From assembly GCF_017183135.1 (NCBI RefSeq), contig NZ_JADDXW010000009.1:62001-126000 (forward strand): DNA of 64,000 nt, given 5' to 3'. The stretch is from Aurantimonas marina (GTDB lineage: Bacteria > Pseudomonadota > Alphaproteobacteria > Rhizobiales > Rhizobiaceae). This document shows, one piece after another, positions 47,025 through 56,476 of the stretch; the first letter of the stretch is position 1, and every line of letters begins with the position of its first letter. The notes beneath the pieces are model-generated. The model was given only the letters and a program-made list of their open reading frames with translations, was not told where the DNA came from and did not search any database. Both the position numbers and the translations under genes were made by a program.

Positions 47025-47176
47025 GTGCGAAGACACCAGAATATGCGGCGCGTCGGCCGTGTCATCGTCGACCGATTTCCGCGAGCCTTGGCGATCGCCG
47101 CCCGGCCGTTCGACATGCGCACGCGGCCGTCGAGCACCAGCCTCAGCGCGGAGCGATGAAGCTGGTGCTCATTGCC
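47025..47176 (-). pseudogene. Remnant of a purN 3' end (duplicated, frameshifted)
   Basis: The minus strand encodes NEHQLHRSALRLVLDG, then [14 protein letters not shown], which lines up with the C-terminus of the intact PurN about 1.2 kb upstream ([16 protein letters not shown], then [13 protein letters not shown]). A one-base deletion after AAGG shifts the frame; in the next frame the homology continues as SRKSVDDDTADAPHILVS against [18 protein letters not shown]. Identical blocks of 13 to 16 bases are shared on the DNA level. The rest of purN is missing. It ends the scar region between the PACE gene and the broken omp gene. Confidence 0.85.
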
Positions 47177-47197
47177 TGGCGGGTGCCTGGAGATCGG

Positions 47198-47977
47198 TCA
47201 GCGAAACCGGTACGAGATTTTTGCCCAGACGGTATGAAAGTCGATGTCATCGTCGAGGCGGCCGGTCGACCGCACGACACCGCTGGCGTCCACGAGTTCC
47301 GCGTGAGAGTCATCGCTGCCGAGGTTCGTGTACAAATACTCGGCGCCGACACTTATGTTCGGAGTAGCGAGGAATTCGGCGCCTCCACCGACTGTGTAGC
47401 CAAATTCATCCTCATCCGGCGAGCTGACCGGCGTTAGCCCGGCAACGACCGCTGGTGTATAGCTCTGCTTGACGTTCGCATAGGCAAGGCCGCCTGTCCC
47501 GTAGATGAGGGTCGAATCGAATGCCAGGCCGGCGCGGACCCGCGCCGTCGCGAGGAGGTCGATTTCGCGGGTCACGGAGGTCGTGTTCCCCAGGGTCGTG
47601 GTGACGCCGCGGGTCTCGCTAAAGTCGGCATAAGAGATGTCGGCGACGCCGCCGAGCACGAACGTCCCGTACTGGACGTCATGGCCGATATGGACGCCCC
47701 CGCCGAAGCCGTTGTCGGAGCTGTTGGTGAAGCGGTCGATGCCATCGCTCGGCTGGTTGAAGAGTCCGTCGACATTGTTGTCGAGCAGGAGATTGTTGGT
47801 GCCGTCGGTAAAGATGCCGCCGGCTTGCCCGCCGATCTAGAGGCCGGACCAGTCGTTCGCGGTCGCAACGACCTCCGGCGGTGGCGCCGTCGGAGCGTCG
47901 ACCATGACGTCGGCCGCTTCGGCCGCGGCGGTGCCGAATAGGAAACTGGCGAATGTGAGGGTAGTAAGACGGCGCAT
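47198..47977 (-). pseudogene. Omp25-like outer-membrane protein gene with in-frame TAG
   Basis: From the ATG at 47977 the frame encodes a normal signal peptide (MRRLTTLTFASFLFGTAAAE, cleavage near EAA) and the family's WSGL entry motif, then a TAG at 47837-47839 (codon 47) where relatives have Tyr in WSGLYIGG. The same frame then runs on without interruption for 212 codons with barrel strands (LGGVADISYADF, VRAGLAFDSTLIYGTGGLAY, ISVGAEYLYTNLG) to a stop after KISYRFR. A ribosome site AGGA precedes the ATG. Either a recent nonsense mutation or a base-call error; the rest of the gene looks undamaged. Confidence 0.85.
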
Positions 47978-48213
47978 GGTTCGATTGTCCTTCGCGGTGC
48001 CCGCGTTTTCAACAAAGGGAGGTTTAAGGCTCTGCTTCCATGATAGTAAGCATACTTTATGGTTACTATTTTGTTAATGTGCCGGGCTTTCGAAGTCACG
48101 TTCGGCAGAATGGTGGAGCCGCGCGATCCCAATTGTTGGTTCGCTTATTGCGCTCCAGATAGAGGTCTGGAGGTCGCGATCGCAAAATCTGCAATCGACC
48201 GGCCAATGCGACC
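47978..48213. other. AT-richer intergenic region between purN and the omp pseudogene
   Basis: About 236 bp, noticeably poorer in GC than its surroundings around 48040-48090 (ATAGTAAGCATACTTTATGG and a following TTTTGTTAATG). It should hold the promoter of the omp pseudogene on the minus strand. AGTAA and TTACT flank the AT-rich core as a short inverted repeat. No ORF or RNA is supported. Confidence 0.5.
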
Positions 48214-48906
48214 TCAACCACTTCGCGCCTCCGGCGACACGAGAATATGCGGCGGGTTGGCCGTGTTGTCCTCCGCCGATTTTCGCGAGCCCTTGGTGAT
48301 CGCGCGGCCATTCGACATGCGCACGGTGCCGTCGAGCACCAGCTTCAGCGCATGGGGATAAAGCCGGTGCTCGGCCCGTAACAGCCGCGCGCCCAGCGTC
48401 TCGGCGGTGTCGTCCGGCTCGATCGCGATCGCCGCCTGGGCGATGATCGGACCTTCGTCCATGCGATCGGTGACGAAGTGGACGGTGCAGCCATGCACCC
48501 GCATGCCCGTCGCCAGCGCTCGCGTGTGGGTGTCGAGGCCGGGAAACAGCGGCAGCAGCGACGGGTGGATGTTGACCAGACGTCCGCTGTAGCGCCGCAC
48601 GAAACCTTCCGACAAAATCCGCATGTAGCCGGCAAGGCAGACGACGTCCGGCTTGAGGTCGTCCAAGGCCTTGAGGACCGCCGCCTCATGCTTGGCGCGA
48701 TCGGCGAAGGCGCTCTGTTCGACGGCGATGGCCGTGATGCCCGAGCGCTCCGCCGTCTCCAGGCCCGGCGCGTCGGCGTGGTTGGCGATGACGCCGACGA
48801 TCTGGCCGGGATAGGTCGGGTCCATGCAAGCGGCGGCCAAGGCGCTCATATTGGTGCCGCGACCGGAGATGAGGATCGCGATCCTCTGCCGGCGGACCGC
48901 GTTCAT
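48214..48906 (-). CDS. purN: Phosphoribosylglycinamide formyltransferase
   Basis: Third step of purine synthesis, formylating GAR with 10-formyl-THF. The 230-residue protein has [11 protein letters not shown] at the start, the catalytic Asn and His in [13 protein letters not shown], and the Asp in [12 protein letters not shown]. Its ATG overlaps the purM stop by four bases. A decayed copy of its last 50 or so codons lies at 47025-47176. Confidence 0.95.
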   Translation of the reverse strand: MNAVRRQRIAILISGRGTNMSALAAACMDPTYPGQIVGVIANHADAPGLETAERSGITAIAVEQSAFADRAKHEAAVLKALDDLKPDVVCLAGYMRILSEGFVRRYSGRLVNIHPSLLPLFPGLDTHTRALATGMRVHGCTVHFVTDRMDEGPIIAQAAIAIEPDDTAETLGARLLRAEHRLYPHALKLVLDGTVRMSNGRAITKGSRKSAEDNTANPPHILVSPEARSG

Positions 48907-49970
48907 GGTAGCGGCAACGCGCCGTTGAAGGTCACCGCCGCGTCCTTGCGCGGCAGGATGCGGCCGAGGGGAACGACGGTTTCGCCGGCTTTCTGCAGGA
49001 TCGCGCCGACCGTCGCCGCGTCGGCTTCGGAGACGACGACGATCATGCCGACGCCGCAATTGAAGGTGCGCAGCATTTCCAATTCCGCGATGCCGCCTTC
49101 CTTGGCGAGCCAGCCGAACACCGGCGGCACCGGAACCGCGAACAGGTCGATGTCGGCCCTCAGCGTATCCGGCAGGACCCGCGGAATGTTTTCGACAAAG
49201 CCCCCGCCGGTGATATGCGCCAGGGCCTTGATGCCGTTCGTCTCGGCGAAGGCCGCAAGCAGCGCTTTGACATAGATGCGGGTCGGCTCGATCAGGGCTT
49301 CGCCCAGCGTTCGCTCGGCGTCGAAGGGAGCCGGGTCATCATAGCGCGCGCCGGACCGCTCGACGATGCGGCGAACCAGCGAATAGCCATTCGAGTGAAC
49401 CCCGGAGGAAGCGAGCCCGAGGATCATGTCCCCGGCTTCGATCGTACCGGCCGGAAGCAGGCGGCCGCGCTCGACCGCGCCGACGGCAAAGCCCGCCAGA
49501 TCGTAGTCCTTCTCGGCATAAAGGCCCGGCATCTCGGCGGTTTCCCCGCCGATCAGAGCGCAACCGGCCTGGCGGCAGCCGTTCGCGATGCCCTTGACGA
49601 TGGCCTCGCCCTCGGATGGGTCGAGCTGCCCTGTGGCATAATAATCGAGGAAAAACAGCGGCTCGGCGCCCTGGACCACGAGATCGTTGACGCACATGGC
49701 CACCAGATCGACGCCGATCGTCTCGTGCAGGCCGGTCTCGATGGCGATTCTGAGCTTCGTGCCGACGCCGTCATTCGCCGCGACCAGCAATGGGTCGTCG
49801 TAGCCCGCCGCCTTGAGGTCGAAGAGGCCGCCGAAGCCGCCGATTTCGCCGTCGGCGCCGCGGCGCCGGGTCGAGCGCACATGCGGCTTGATCCGCTGCA
49901 CGAGATCGTTGCCGGCGTCGATATCGACGCCCGCGTCCCGGTACGTCAGAGAGTTGCTCGTGTCGGTCAT
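48903..49970 (-). CDS. purM: Phosphoribosylformylglycinamidine cyclo-ligase
   Basis: Closes the imidazole ring to form AIR. The 355-residue AIRS-family protein has [14 protein letters not shown], the [20 protein letters not shown] segment, GGETAEMPG and the [15 protein letters not shown] motif. The ATG at 49970 is preceded by GGCGGGG. Coupled to purN and divergent from the CDP-alcohol transferase gene. Confidence 0.96.
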   Translation of the reverse strand: MTDTSNSLTYRDAGVDIDAGNDLVQRIKPHVRSTRRRGADGEIGGFGGLFDLKAAGYDDPLLVAANDGVGTKLRIAIETGLHETIGVDLVAMCVNDLVVQGAEPLFFLDYYATGQLDPSEGEAIVKGIANGCRQAGCALIGGETAEMPGLYAEKDYDLAGFAVGAVERGRLLPAGTIEAGDMILGLASSGVHSNGYSLVRRIVERSGARYDDPAPFDAERTLGEALIEPTRIYVKALLAAFAETNGIKALAHITGGGFVENIPRVLPDTLRADIDLFAVPVPPVFGWLAKEGGIAELEMLRTFNCGVGMIVVVSEADAATVGAILQKAGETVVPLGRILPRKDAAVTFNGALPLP

Positions 49971-50101
49971 GGTCCCCGCCCGTTTCCGCCGAGTTGACAT
50001 GATAGCAGCCCGTGAGCAAGACCCGATGCCATGGCGCGAGGAATTGTCACGATGTGTCGGTGGGCGAGCGAGCGGATTTGTTCAATGACTTGCGCGGCCG
50101 C

Positions 50102-50668
50102 ATGACCGTCCCGAATTTCATCTCGATCGCCCGGCTTCTCGGCGTCCCGATCCTCGTGTGGGCATTGATCGACGGCGATTGGCAACTTGCCTTTCTGATC
50201 TTCATCCTGGCCGGTGCTTCCGACGCCGTCGACGGGGTGATCGCCCGCCATTTCAATCAGCAGTCCACCCTCGGCCTTTACCTCGATCCGCTCGCCGACA
50301 AGGCTTTGCTGATTTCGGTTTTCGTCGGCCTCAGCCTGCTCGACCACCTGCCGGCCTGGTTGGCGGTCGCGGTGGTCAGCCGCGACCTTCTCATCATCGC
50401 CGCCGTGCTTCTGTCCTACGTCATGGGGCAGCCGGTAACGGTCCGTCCCCTGCTGGTTTCCAAACTGACGACGTTGGCGCAAATCATGCTGGCGGGAGTG
50501 GCGCTCGCCGAGCCGGCTTTCGGCTTGTCTCTGGGGAAATTCATCATCGTCCTCGTGGTGATCACCACGGTCTTGACCGGGCTCTCTGCCACCGCCTATC
50601 TCATCGAATGGCTTCGGCACATGGCCTCCGACGGTCATCCGAAGCGCGAGGAAGGCGACCCGACATGA
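50102..50668 (+). CDS. CDP-alcohol phosphatidyltransferase family protein
   Basis: A 188-residue membrane protein with the complete signature DAVDGVIARHF, then G, D and D in TLGLYLDPLADK. It is a second PgsA-like enzyme beside the pgsA at 36.8 kb, so it may act as a eukaryotic-type cardiolipin synthase joining CDP-diacylglycerol to phosphatidylglycerol; substrate is an inference. The ATG at 50102 (MTVPNFISIARLLG) matches the family start; the frame extends to 50012. Its stop overlaps the perM start by four bases. Confidence 0.88.
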   Translation: MTVPNFISIARLLGVPILVWALIDGDWQLAFLIFILAGASDAVDGVIARHFNQQSTLGLYLDPLADKALLISVFVGLSLLDHLPAWLAVAVVSRDLLIIAAVLLSYVMGQPVTVRPLLVSKLTTLAQIMLAGVALAEPAFGLSLGKFIIVLVVITTVLTGLSATAYLIEWLRHMASDGHPKREEGDPT

Positions 50669-51828
50669 GCGACCGAAGTGCGCTGATCCGCCGGCAGGTC
50701 TTGTTCTGGAGCATCGCCGCCTTTTTGCTGGTGCTGTTGCTATGGCTCTTTTCCGACATCCTCCTGCCCTTCGTGCTCGGTATGGTGATCGCCTATTTCC
50801 TCGATCCGGTCGCCGACTGGTTCGAACGCCGCGGCTTTTCGCGGGTGGCGGCGACGGTTGTCATTCTCATCCTTTTTGCGGCCATCTTCATTGCTGCGGT
50901 GCTGATCCTCGTGCCGGTGATCGGCAGCCAGACCGCAAGCTTTGCAGCGCGCGTGCCCGACTATCTCGATCGTCTGCAGGGCTTGGCTGCCGCCGCGCGA
51001 ACCGGGCCGCTGGCGTTCCTGTTCTCCGGGGACGAAACCACACTGAAGCAGGATTTTGCCAATATCGTAAGTGAGGGAACGGGGTTCATCACCTCCTTCC
51101 TCGGCTCCGTCTGGCTCTCGTCACTGGCCGTAGTCAATTTCGTGGCCTTGTTCGTAGTGACGCCGGTCGTCGCCTTCTATCTCCTGCTCGACTGGGATCG
51201 GATGATCGCTAAGGTCGATTCCTGGGTACCGCGCCAGCACATCACGACCGTTCGGCATCTGGCGCGCGAGATCGACCGTTCTGTCGCCGGATTCGTTCGC
51301 GGCCAGGGCAGCGTCTGCCTGATTTTGGGAACCTTCTACGCCGTCGGACTGACGCTGACCGGGCTCAATTTCGGGTTGCTCATCGGCCTTTTCGCCGGGC
51401 TGATCTCGTTCATTCCCTATATCGGCTCGACTATCGGCCTGGTGCTCGCCGTCGGCGTGGCGCTGGTGCAGTTCTGGCCGGACTGGATCTGGATCGTCGC
51501 GGTGGCGGCGATCTTTTTTACGGGGCAGTTCTTCGAGGGCAATATCCTGCAGCCGAAGCTGGTTGGGGCGTCGGTCGGCCTGCATCCTGTCTGGCTGATG
51601 TTCGCGCTGTTTGCCTTCGGTGCGCTGTTCGGTTTCGTCGGACTTTTGATCGCAGTTCCCGCGGCTGCGGCGATCGCCGTGCTGGTCCGCTTCGCGATCT
51701 CGCGATATCTGCAGAGCGAGATGTATTTTGGCCGGCCTGCCTCCGCGGAGCATGTCAGACGCATTACCGCTGAAGATCTTCCGGCGCCGACGCCGACAGG
51801 CGCGCCCCGTCCGGGCGCTGGCGAATAG
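50665..51828 (+). CDS. AI-2E/PerM family permease
   Basis: A 387-residue protein with about eight membrane helices and the family segments LPFVLGMVIAYFLDPVADWFERRG at the start and FEGNILQPKLVGASVGLHP in the C-terminal half. The family includes the TqsA exporter and Na+/H+ antiporters; the substrate is not predictable. It is followed after 12 bp by hdaA, a stable gene pair in alphaproteobacteria comparable with perM-hda linkage elsewhere. Confidence 0.9.
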   Translation: MSDRSALIRRQVLFWSIAAFLLVLLLWLFSDILLPFVLGMVIAYFLDPVADWFERRGFSRVAATVVILILFAAIFIAAVLILVPVIGSQTASFAARVPDYLDRLQGLAAAARTGPLAFLFSGDETTLKQDFANIVSEGTGFITSFLGSVWLSSLAVVNFVALFVVTPVVAFYLLLDWDRMIAKVDSWVPRQHITTVRHLAREIDRSVAGFVRGQGSVCLILGTFYAVGLTLTGLNFGLLIGLFAGLISFIPYIGSTIGLVLAVGVALVQFWPDWIWIVAVAAIFFTGQFFEGNILQPKLVGASVGLHPVWLMFALFAFGALFGFVGLLIAVPAAAAIAVLVRFAISRYLQSEMYFGRPASAEHVRRITAEDLPAPTPTGAPRPGAGE

Positions 51829-51840
51829 GGCGAGGCCGCT

Positions 51841-52554
51841 ATGCCGTCGCAACTCCCCCTCGATCTCCCCCACGCCGCGTCGCTCGCCCGGGATGATCTC
51901 ATCGTCTCGCCATCCAACCGTCTTGCCGTCGAAGCTGTCGACGCCTGGCCGCATTGGCGGCATTCGGTGCTAGTGATCGTCGGCCCGCCCGGAGCGGGCA
52001 AGACGCATCTTGCAAATGTATGGGCGGAGCGGGCAGGGGCGCGGACCGCGGAGGCCGGCGCTCTGGGCGCTCATCTCGACGAGCCGGGATTTCGCGTCGT
52101 CATTGATGGTCTCGAGCGCTTGCGTTTGTCGGAGACCGACCTGTTTGGCCTTGTCAACGCCGCGCGCCTGGGCACCGGGAGCATCCTTGCGACAAGCCGG
52201 ACACCGCCGGCGGGGATGGCATTCACGCTGCGCGATCTTCGCTCGCGCCTTTGCGCGGCAACGCTCGCCGAGCTTGGGGCCCCCGACGACGACTTGCTGA
52301 CCGGTGTCCTGGTCAAACTTTTCGCCGATCGCCAGCTCGATATTGCGTCGAAATCGATCCGTTATCTGGTCGAGCGCATGGAGCGCTCGCTCGATTCGGC
52401 CCGTCGGATCGTTGCGGCCGTCGATCGCGAGGCGCTGGCCTCGAAGGAGCGCATCAGCACACGTCTTCTCAAACGGGTGCTTGACCGCGAGAGTGAAGCG
52501 GTGCGTCATCAGACGGTCGTGCCGGCCCGCTACCCGGTCGCGACGGAGGACTGA
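51841..52554 (+). CDS. hdaA: DnaA-related regulatory ATPase HdaA
   Basis: Promotes hydrolysis of DnaA-bound ATP after initiation, so that replication fires once per cycle. The 237-residue AAA+ protein starts MPSQLPLDL; residues 4-9 (QLPLDL) fit the clamp-binding motif that tethers Hda to the sliding clamp. Walker A is GPPGAGKTH; the Walker B region is VVIDGLERL, less acidic than DnaA as in other Hda proteins. The DNA-binding domain of DnaA is absent. Between perM and ppk, two bases before ppk. Confidence 0.9.
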   Translation: MPSQLPLDLPHAASLARDDLIVSPSNRLAVEAVDAWPHWRHSVLVIVGPPGAGKTHLANVWAERAGARTAEAGALGAHLDEPGFRVVIDGLERLRLSETDLFGLVNAARLGTGSILATSRTPPAGMAFTLRDLRSRLCAATLAELGAPDDDLLTGVLVKLFADRQLDIASKSIRYLVERMERSLDSARRIVAAVDREALASKERISTRLLKRVLDRESEAVRHQTVVPARYPVATED

Positions 52555-52556
52555 TC

Positions 52557-54959
52557 ATGGATACCGCATCACCGACGCCCCGGGCCAAATCTAGGAAACC
52601 CCGCACGCGCAAGCCTGTGGCCGGCGCGGCGAGAGACGGGCAGGCGACAGCAGCCGGCGATCAGCTTGACACGCCGGTGCGAAGCGGATCCGCTGCCACC
52701 TCGACGATCCCGGAACAGGATAGGGGCACGACAACGCCGATCATGTCGGAGGCGTCCGTCATCCTCGAAACCCCCCCGGCCGACGTGGAGACCGCGGCGA
52801 ACGTCGATCGGACGACCGAAAGCGAGTTGCCGGCGGACCGTTTCATCAACCGGGAGATTTCGTGGCTTCAGTTTAACCGCCGCGTGCTCGAGGAATCGCA
52901 GAACATCTCGCATCCACTGCTCGAGCGCGTTCGCTTCCTGTCGATCTCGGCTGACAATCTCGACGAATTCTTCATGGTTCGGGTGGCCGGTCTCGCCGGT
53001 CAGGTGCGCGAAAAGATCACCGTCCGCAGCATCGACGGCCTGACGCCGCAGGAACAGCTCGACCGCATTCTTGACGATGTGGGTCATCTGCAGGGAGAGC
53101 AACAGGCATCGCTGGCCGAGCTCGTCAAGGAATTACGGCAGGAGGGCATCCAGATCGTCGGCGCCGGAGATCTCAAGCGCGACGACCGAGCCTGGCTGGA
53201 GAAGCATTTCGACGAGACGATCTTTCCGGTCCTGACGCCGCTGTCGGTGGATCCGGCGCATCCGTTTCCATTCATTCCCAATCTGGGCTTCTCGATCGCT
53301 CTCGCTCTTCTGCGCGAACGCGATTCCCAGCCGATGAGCGCGCTTTTGCGGCTGCCGCCGGCGCTGCAGCGATTTATCGAGATGCCGCCGACTGACAAGG
53401 GGCTCCTCCGTCTGGTGCCGCTGGAGAGCATTGTGGCATTGTTCATAGGCCGGTTGTTTCCGGGGTACAGGGTCAAGGGCGCCGGGACCTTCCGCATCAT
53501 CCGCGACAGCGATATCGAAGTCGAGGAAGAGGCCGAGGATCTCGTCCGCCATTTCGAAAGTGCCTTGAAGCGGCGACGGCGCGGGTCGGTGATCCGGATC
53601 GAGTTCGATTCGGTGATGCCGGCGGTGCTTCGCAATTTCGTGGCGGGCGAACTGTCGGTGCCGGATTCGCGTGTCTCGGTCATGGACGGGATGCTGGCGC
53701 TGGATTCGGTCTCGCAGATTTGCCGGCTGCCGCGCGATGATCTGAAATTTAAACCCTACATCCCGCGCTTTCCCGAGCGAATTCGCGAACACAATGGCGA
53801 CTGCTTCGCCGCCATCCGGGAAAAGGATATCATCGTCCATCACCCATACGAATCCTTCGATGTGGTGGTGCAGTTCCTTCGGCAGGCCGCGCAGGACCCG
53901 AACGTCATCGCGATCAAGCAGACGCTTTATCGCACGTCGAACGAATCGCCGATCGTGCGGGCGCTTGTTGACGCCGCCGAATCCGGAAAGTCGGTGACGG
54001 CACTGGTCGAGTTGAAGGCGCGGTTCGACGAGGAGGCCAATATCCGCTGGGCCCGCGATCTCGAGCGGGCGGGCGTCCAGGTCGTCTTCGGATTCATTGA
54101 GAAAAAGACCCATGCCAAGCTGTCACTGGTGGTGAAGCGTGAAGACGGCAGGCTGGTCAACTTCGTCCATATTGGCACCGGCAACTACCATCCGATCACC
54201 GCGAAGATCTATACGGACCTGTCCTACTTCACCGCCGACCCTGACATCGCGCACGACGTCCAGCTGGTGTTCAACTACATCACGGGCTACGCTGAGCCGG
54301 CAGAGGTGAAGAAGCTCGTGATCTCTCCGCTGACCATGCGCAGCCGCATCATCAGTCTTATCGAGGGCGAGGTGGCTCATGTGCGGGCGGGTCGTCCGGG
54401 CCAAATCTGGATGAAGATGAATTCGCTGGTCGATCCCGCGATCATCGACGCGCTCTACAGGGCGAGCCAGGCCGGTGTCGAGATCGACCTCGTCGTACGC
54501 GGAATCTGCTGTTTGCGACCCCGTGTGCCCGGCCTGTCCGACAATATCCGCGTCAAGTCGATCGTTGGCCGCTTCCTTGAGCACAGCCGGATCTTCTGCT
54601 TCGGCAACGGGCAGGGGCTGCCCTCCGAAGCCGCGATCGTCTATATGGGATCGGCCGACATGATGCCGCGCAATCTGGACCGTCGGGTCGAGACACTGGT
54701 GCCCATCACCACGCCGACCGTCCACAGTCAGGTGCTGTCGCAGATCATGCTGGGCAATATTCTCGACAATCAACAGAGCTGGTCGGTAGCCGCCGATGGA
54801 ACGTCGCGCCATATCGTCCCTTCGCCGGGCGAACAACCGTTCAACGCCCAACGCTATTTTATGACCAACCCGAGTCTCTCGGGGCGCGGGAAAGCACTGA
54901 AAACGGATGCCCCAAAACTCATCGCGCGGCAGCGCGCGGACCACGCGCGTCTCGACTGA
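52557..54959 (+). CDS. ppk: Polyphosphate kinase
   Basis: Reversibly makes long-chain polyphosphate from ATP. The 800-residue protein has the PPK1 N-terminal domain from about residue 93 ([20 protein letters not shown]), the middle and two phospholipase-D-like C-terminal domains, with catalytic histidines in the [12 protein letters not shown] and RIFCFGNG regions. About 90 low-complexity residues rich in T, A, P and S precede the first domain. The first ATG has a strong GGAGG seven bases upstream, so the extension appears to be translated. Ppx follows directly. Confidence 0.94.
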   Translation: MDTASPTPRAKSRKPRTRKPVAGAARDGQATAAGDQLDTPVRSGSAATSTIPEQDRGTTTPIMSEASVILETPPADVETAANVDRTTESELPADRFINREISWLQFNRRVLEESQNISHPLLERVRFLSISADNLDEFFMVRVAGLAGQVREKITVRSIDGLTPQEQLDRILDDVGHLQGEQQASLAELVKELRQEGIQIVGAGDLKRDDRAWLEKHFDETIFPVLTPLSVDPAHPFPFIPNLGFSIALALLRERDSQPMSALLRLPPALQRFIEMPPTDKGLLRLVPLESIVALFIGRLFPGYRVKGAGTFRIIRDSDIEVEEEAEDLVRHFESALKRRRRGSVIRIEFDSVMPAVLRNFVAGELSVPDSRVSVMDGMLALDSVSQICRLPRDDLKFKPYIPRFPERIREHNGDCFAAIREKDIIVHHPYESFDVVVQFLRQAAQDPNVIAIKQTLYRTSNESPIVRALVDAAESGKSVTALVELKARFDEEANIRWARDLERAGVQVVFGFIEKKTHAKLSLVVKREDGRLVNFVHIGTGNYHPITAKIYTDLSYFTADPDIAHDVQLVFNYITGYAEPAEVKKLVISPLTMRSRIISLIEGEVAHVRAGRPGQIWMKMNSLVDPAIIDALYRASQAGVEIDLVVRGICCLRPRVPGLSDNIRVKSIVGRFLEHSRIFCFGNGQGLPSEAAIVYMGSADMMPRNLDRRVETLVPITTPTVHSQVLSQIMLGNILDNQQSWSVAADGTSRHIVPSPGEQPFNAQRYFMTNPSLSGRGKALKTDAPKLIARQRADHARLD

Positions 54960-54963
54960 GCCG

Positions 54964-56466
54964 ATGGCTCAGGGTCGGCTACAGGATCGCCGACCCGCCG
55001 GCGTCGTCGACATCGGATCTAACTCCGTTCGTCTGGTGATTTACGAAGGCAATTGCCGGACCCTGACGGTCCTGTTCAACGAAAAGGTTCTGAGCGGGCT
55101 GGGCAAAGGGCTGGCTCAGACCAGTCGCCTCGATCCTCAAGCCATCGAAAGCGCGTTGGCTGCCCTTAGACGCTTTCGCAAATTGGCCGAGCAGGCCAAT
55201 GTGGTCGAACTCTATCCGATCGCGACTGCGGCCGCGCGCGAAGCCCAGAACGGACCGGATTTCATCACCGCGGCGGAAGAAGCGATCGGTTCGCCGATCG
55301 TGATCCTGTCGGGCGCCGACGAGGCTCGCTATGCGGCCGAGGGTGTGCTGGCGGGTTTTTACTCGCCGAGCGGCATCGGCGGCGACCTCGGCGGCGGCAG
55401 CCTCGAGTTGGTCGACATTCATGACGGGCAGTTCGAAGGGGGGCTCACCCTGCCGCTCGGCGGTTTGCGGCTGCGCGATCTCGCGGAAGGCGATCTTTCA
55501 CGGGCACAAGCGATCGCCGATAGCCATCTGGCCGCCTGCGGTCTTGCGGGAAAAGCCGAGGGGCGTTCCTTCTTCGCCGTCGGCGGCACATGGCGCAATC
55601 TCGCCAAGCTTCATATGGCGCAAACCAAATACCCGTTGCATGTCATGCATGGCTACGAAATCGACGCCTCCGGCATCGAGGATTTCCTCGACTCCATCGT
55701 GCGTGGCGATCCTGAGAAGCTGTCGGGAATCGGGGCAGTCTCCAAGTCGCGCCGGCCGCTGCTGGCCTATGGCGCCGTCGCGCTGAAAAGCGTAGTGCGC
55801 CATCTCAAGCCGTCGAAGATCGTAATGTCGGCGCTCGGCGTCCGTGAGGGCTATCTCTATTCGCTGCTGTCGAAGGAGGAAAAAAGCAAGGATCCGCTGA
55901 TCGAATCGGCGCGGGAATTATCGATCCTGCGTTCGCGCTCGCCCGCCCATGCGCTGGAACTCGTCGAATGGAGCCGGCGCACCTTCGAAGCATTCGGAAT
56001 CGAGGAAACGGACGACGAGGAGCGGCTGCGCGAGGCCGCCTGCCTTTTGGCCGACATCGGCTGGCGCGCCCATCCGGACTATCGCGGCAAGCAATCCCTC
56101 TCGATCATTGCCCATGCCGCCTTTCCGGCAGTCGATCATCGCGGCCGGGCCTATCTCGGCCTGACCAACTACTACCGGCACGAGGGCAGTTTCGAGCAGA
56201 TGCAACTGCCAGAACTCGAGCGCCTGATCGAGGAGCGACTGATGACGCGTGCCCGCATTCTCGCATCGCTGTTTCGCGCGACCTATCTGTTGACGGCGTC
56301 AATGCCCGGCGTGCTCGATCAACTGAAATGGGCGCAGGATCCACGCGGGGGCTTCACGCTGGTAATTCCGCGAGCGCTTGCCGCGCTGATCGGGGAGCGG
56401 CCTGAAGGCCGCCTCCAGCAATTCGCCAAGACCGTGGATAAGACGCTACGCATGGAGGCGCGGTAG
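54964..56466 (+). CDS. ppx: Exopolyphosphatase
   Basis: Ppx/GppA phosphatase that trims polyphosphate or hydrolyses pppGpp. The 500-residue protein has the sugar-kinase/Hsp70-like fold markers VVDIGSNSVRLVIYEG and DLGGGSLELV, plus an HD-like C-terminal region (LLADIGWRAHPDYRG). Start at the ATG four bases after the ppk stop; an in-frame ATG at 54907, inside ppk, is the alternative. The ppk-ppx pair gives synthesis and breakdown from one transcript. Convergent with rnd. Confidence 0.93.
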   Translation: MAQGRLQDRRPAGVVDIGSNSVRLVIYEGNCRTLTVLFNEKVLSGLGKGLAQTSRLDPQAIESALAALRRFRKLAEQANVVELYPIATAAAREAQNGPDFITAAEEAIGSPIVILSGADEARYAAEGVLAGFYSPSGIGGDLGGGSLELVDIHDGQFEGGLTLPLGGLRLRDLAEGDLSRAQAIADSHLAACGLAGKAEGRSFFAVGGTWRNLAKLHMAQTKYPLHVMHGYEIDASGIEDFLDSIVRGDPEKLSGIGAVSKSRRPLLAYGAVALKSVVRHLKPSKIVMSALGVREGYLYSLLSKEEKSKDPLIESARELSILRSRSPAHALELVEWSRRTFEAFGIEETDDEERLREAACLLADIGWRAHPDYRGKQSLSIIAHAAFPAVDHRGRAYLGLTNYYRHEGSFEQMQLPELERLIEERLMTRARILASLFRATYLLTASMPGVLDQLKWAQDPRGGFTLVIPRALAALIGERPEGRLQQFAKTVDKTLRMEAR

Positions 56467-56476
56467 ACGCGCGAGC

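Noticed and set aside
46880-47137. 85-codon minus-strand open frame
   Set aside because: It is the purN remnant read past its frameshift, not a gene.
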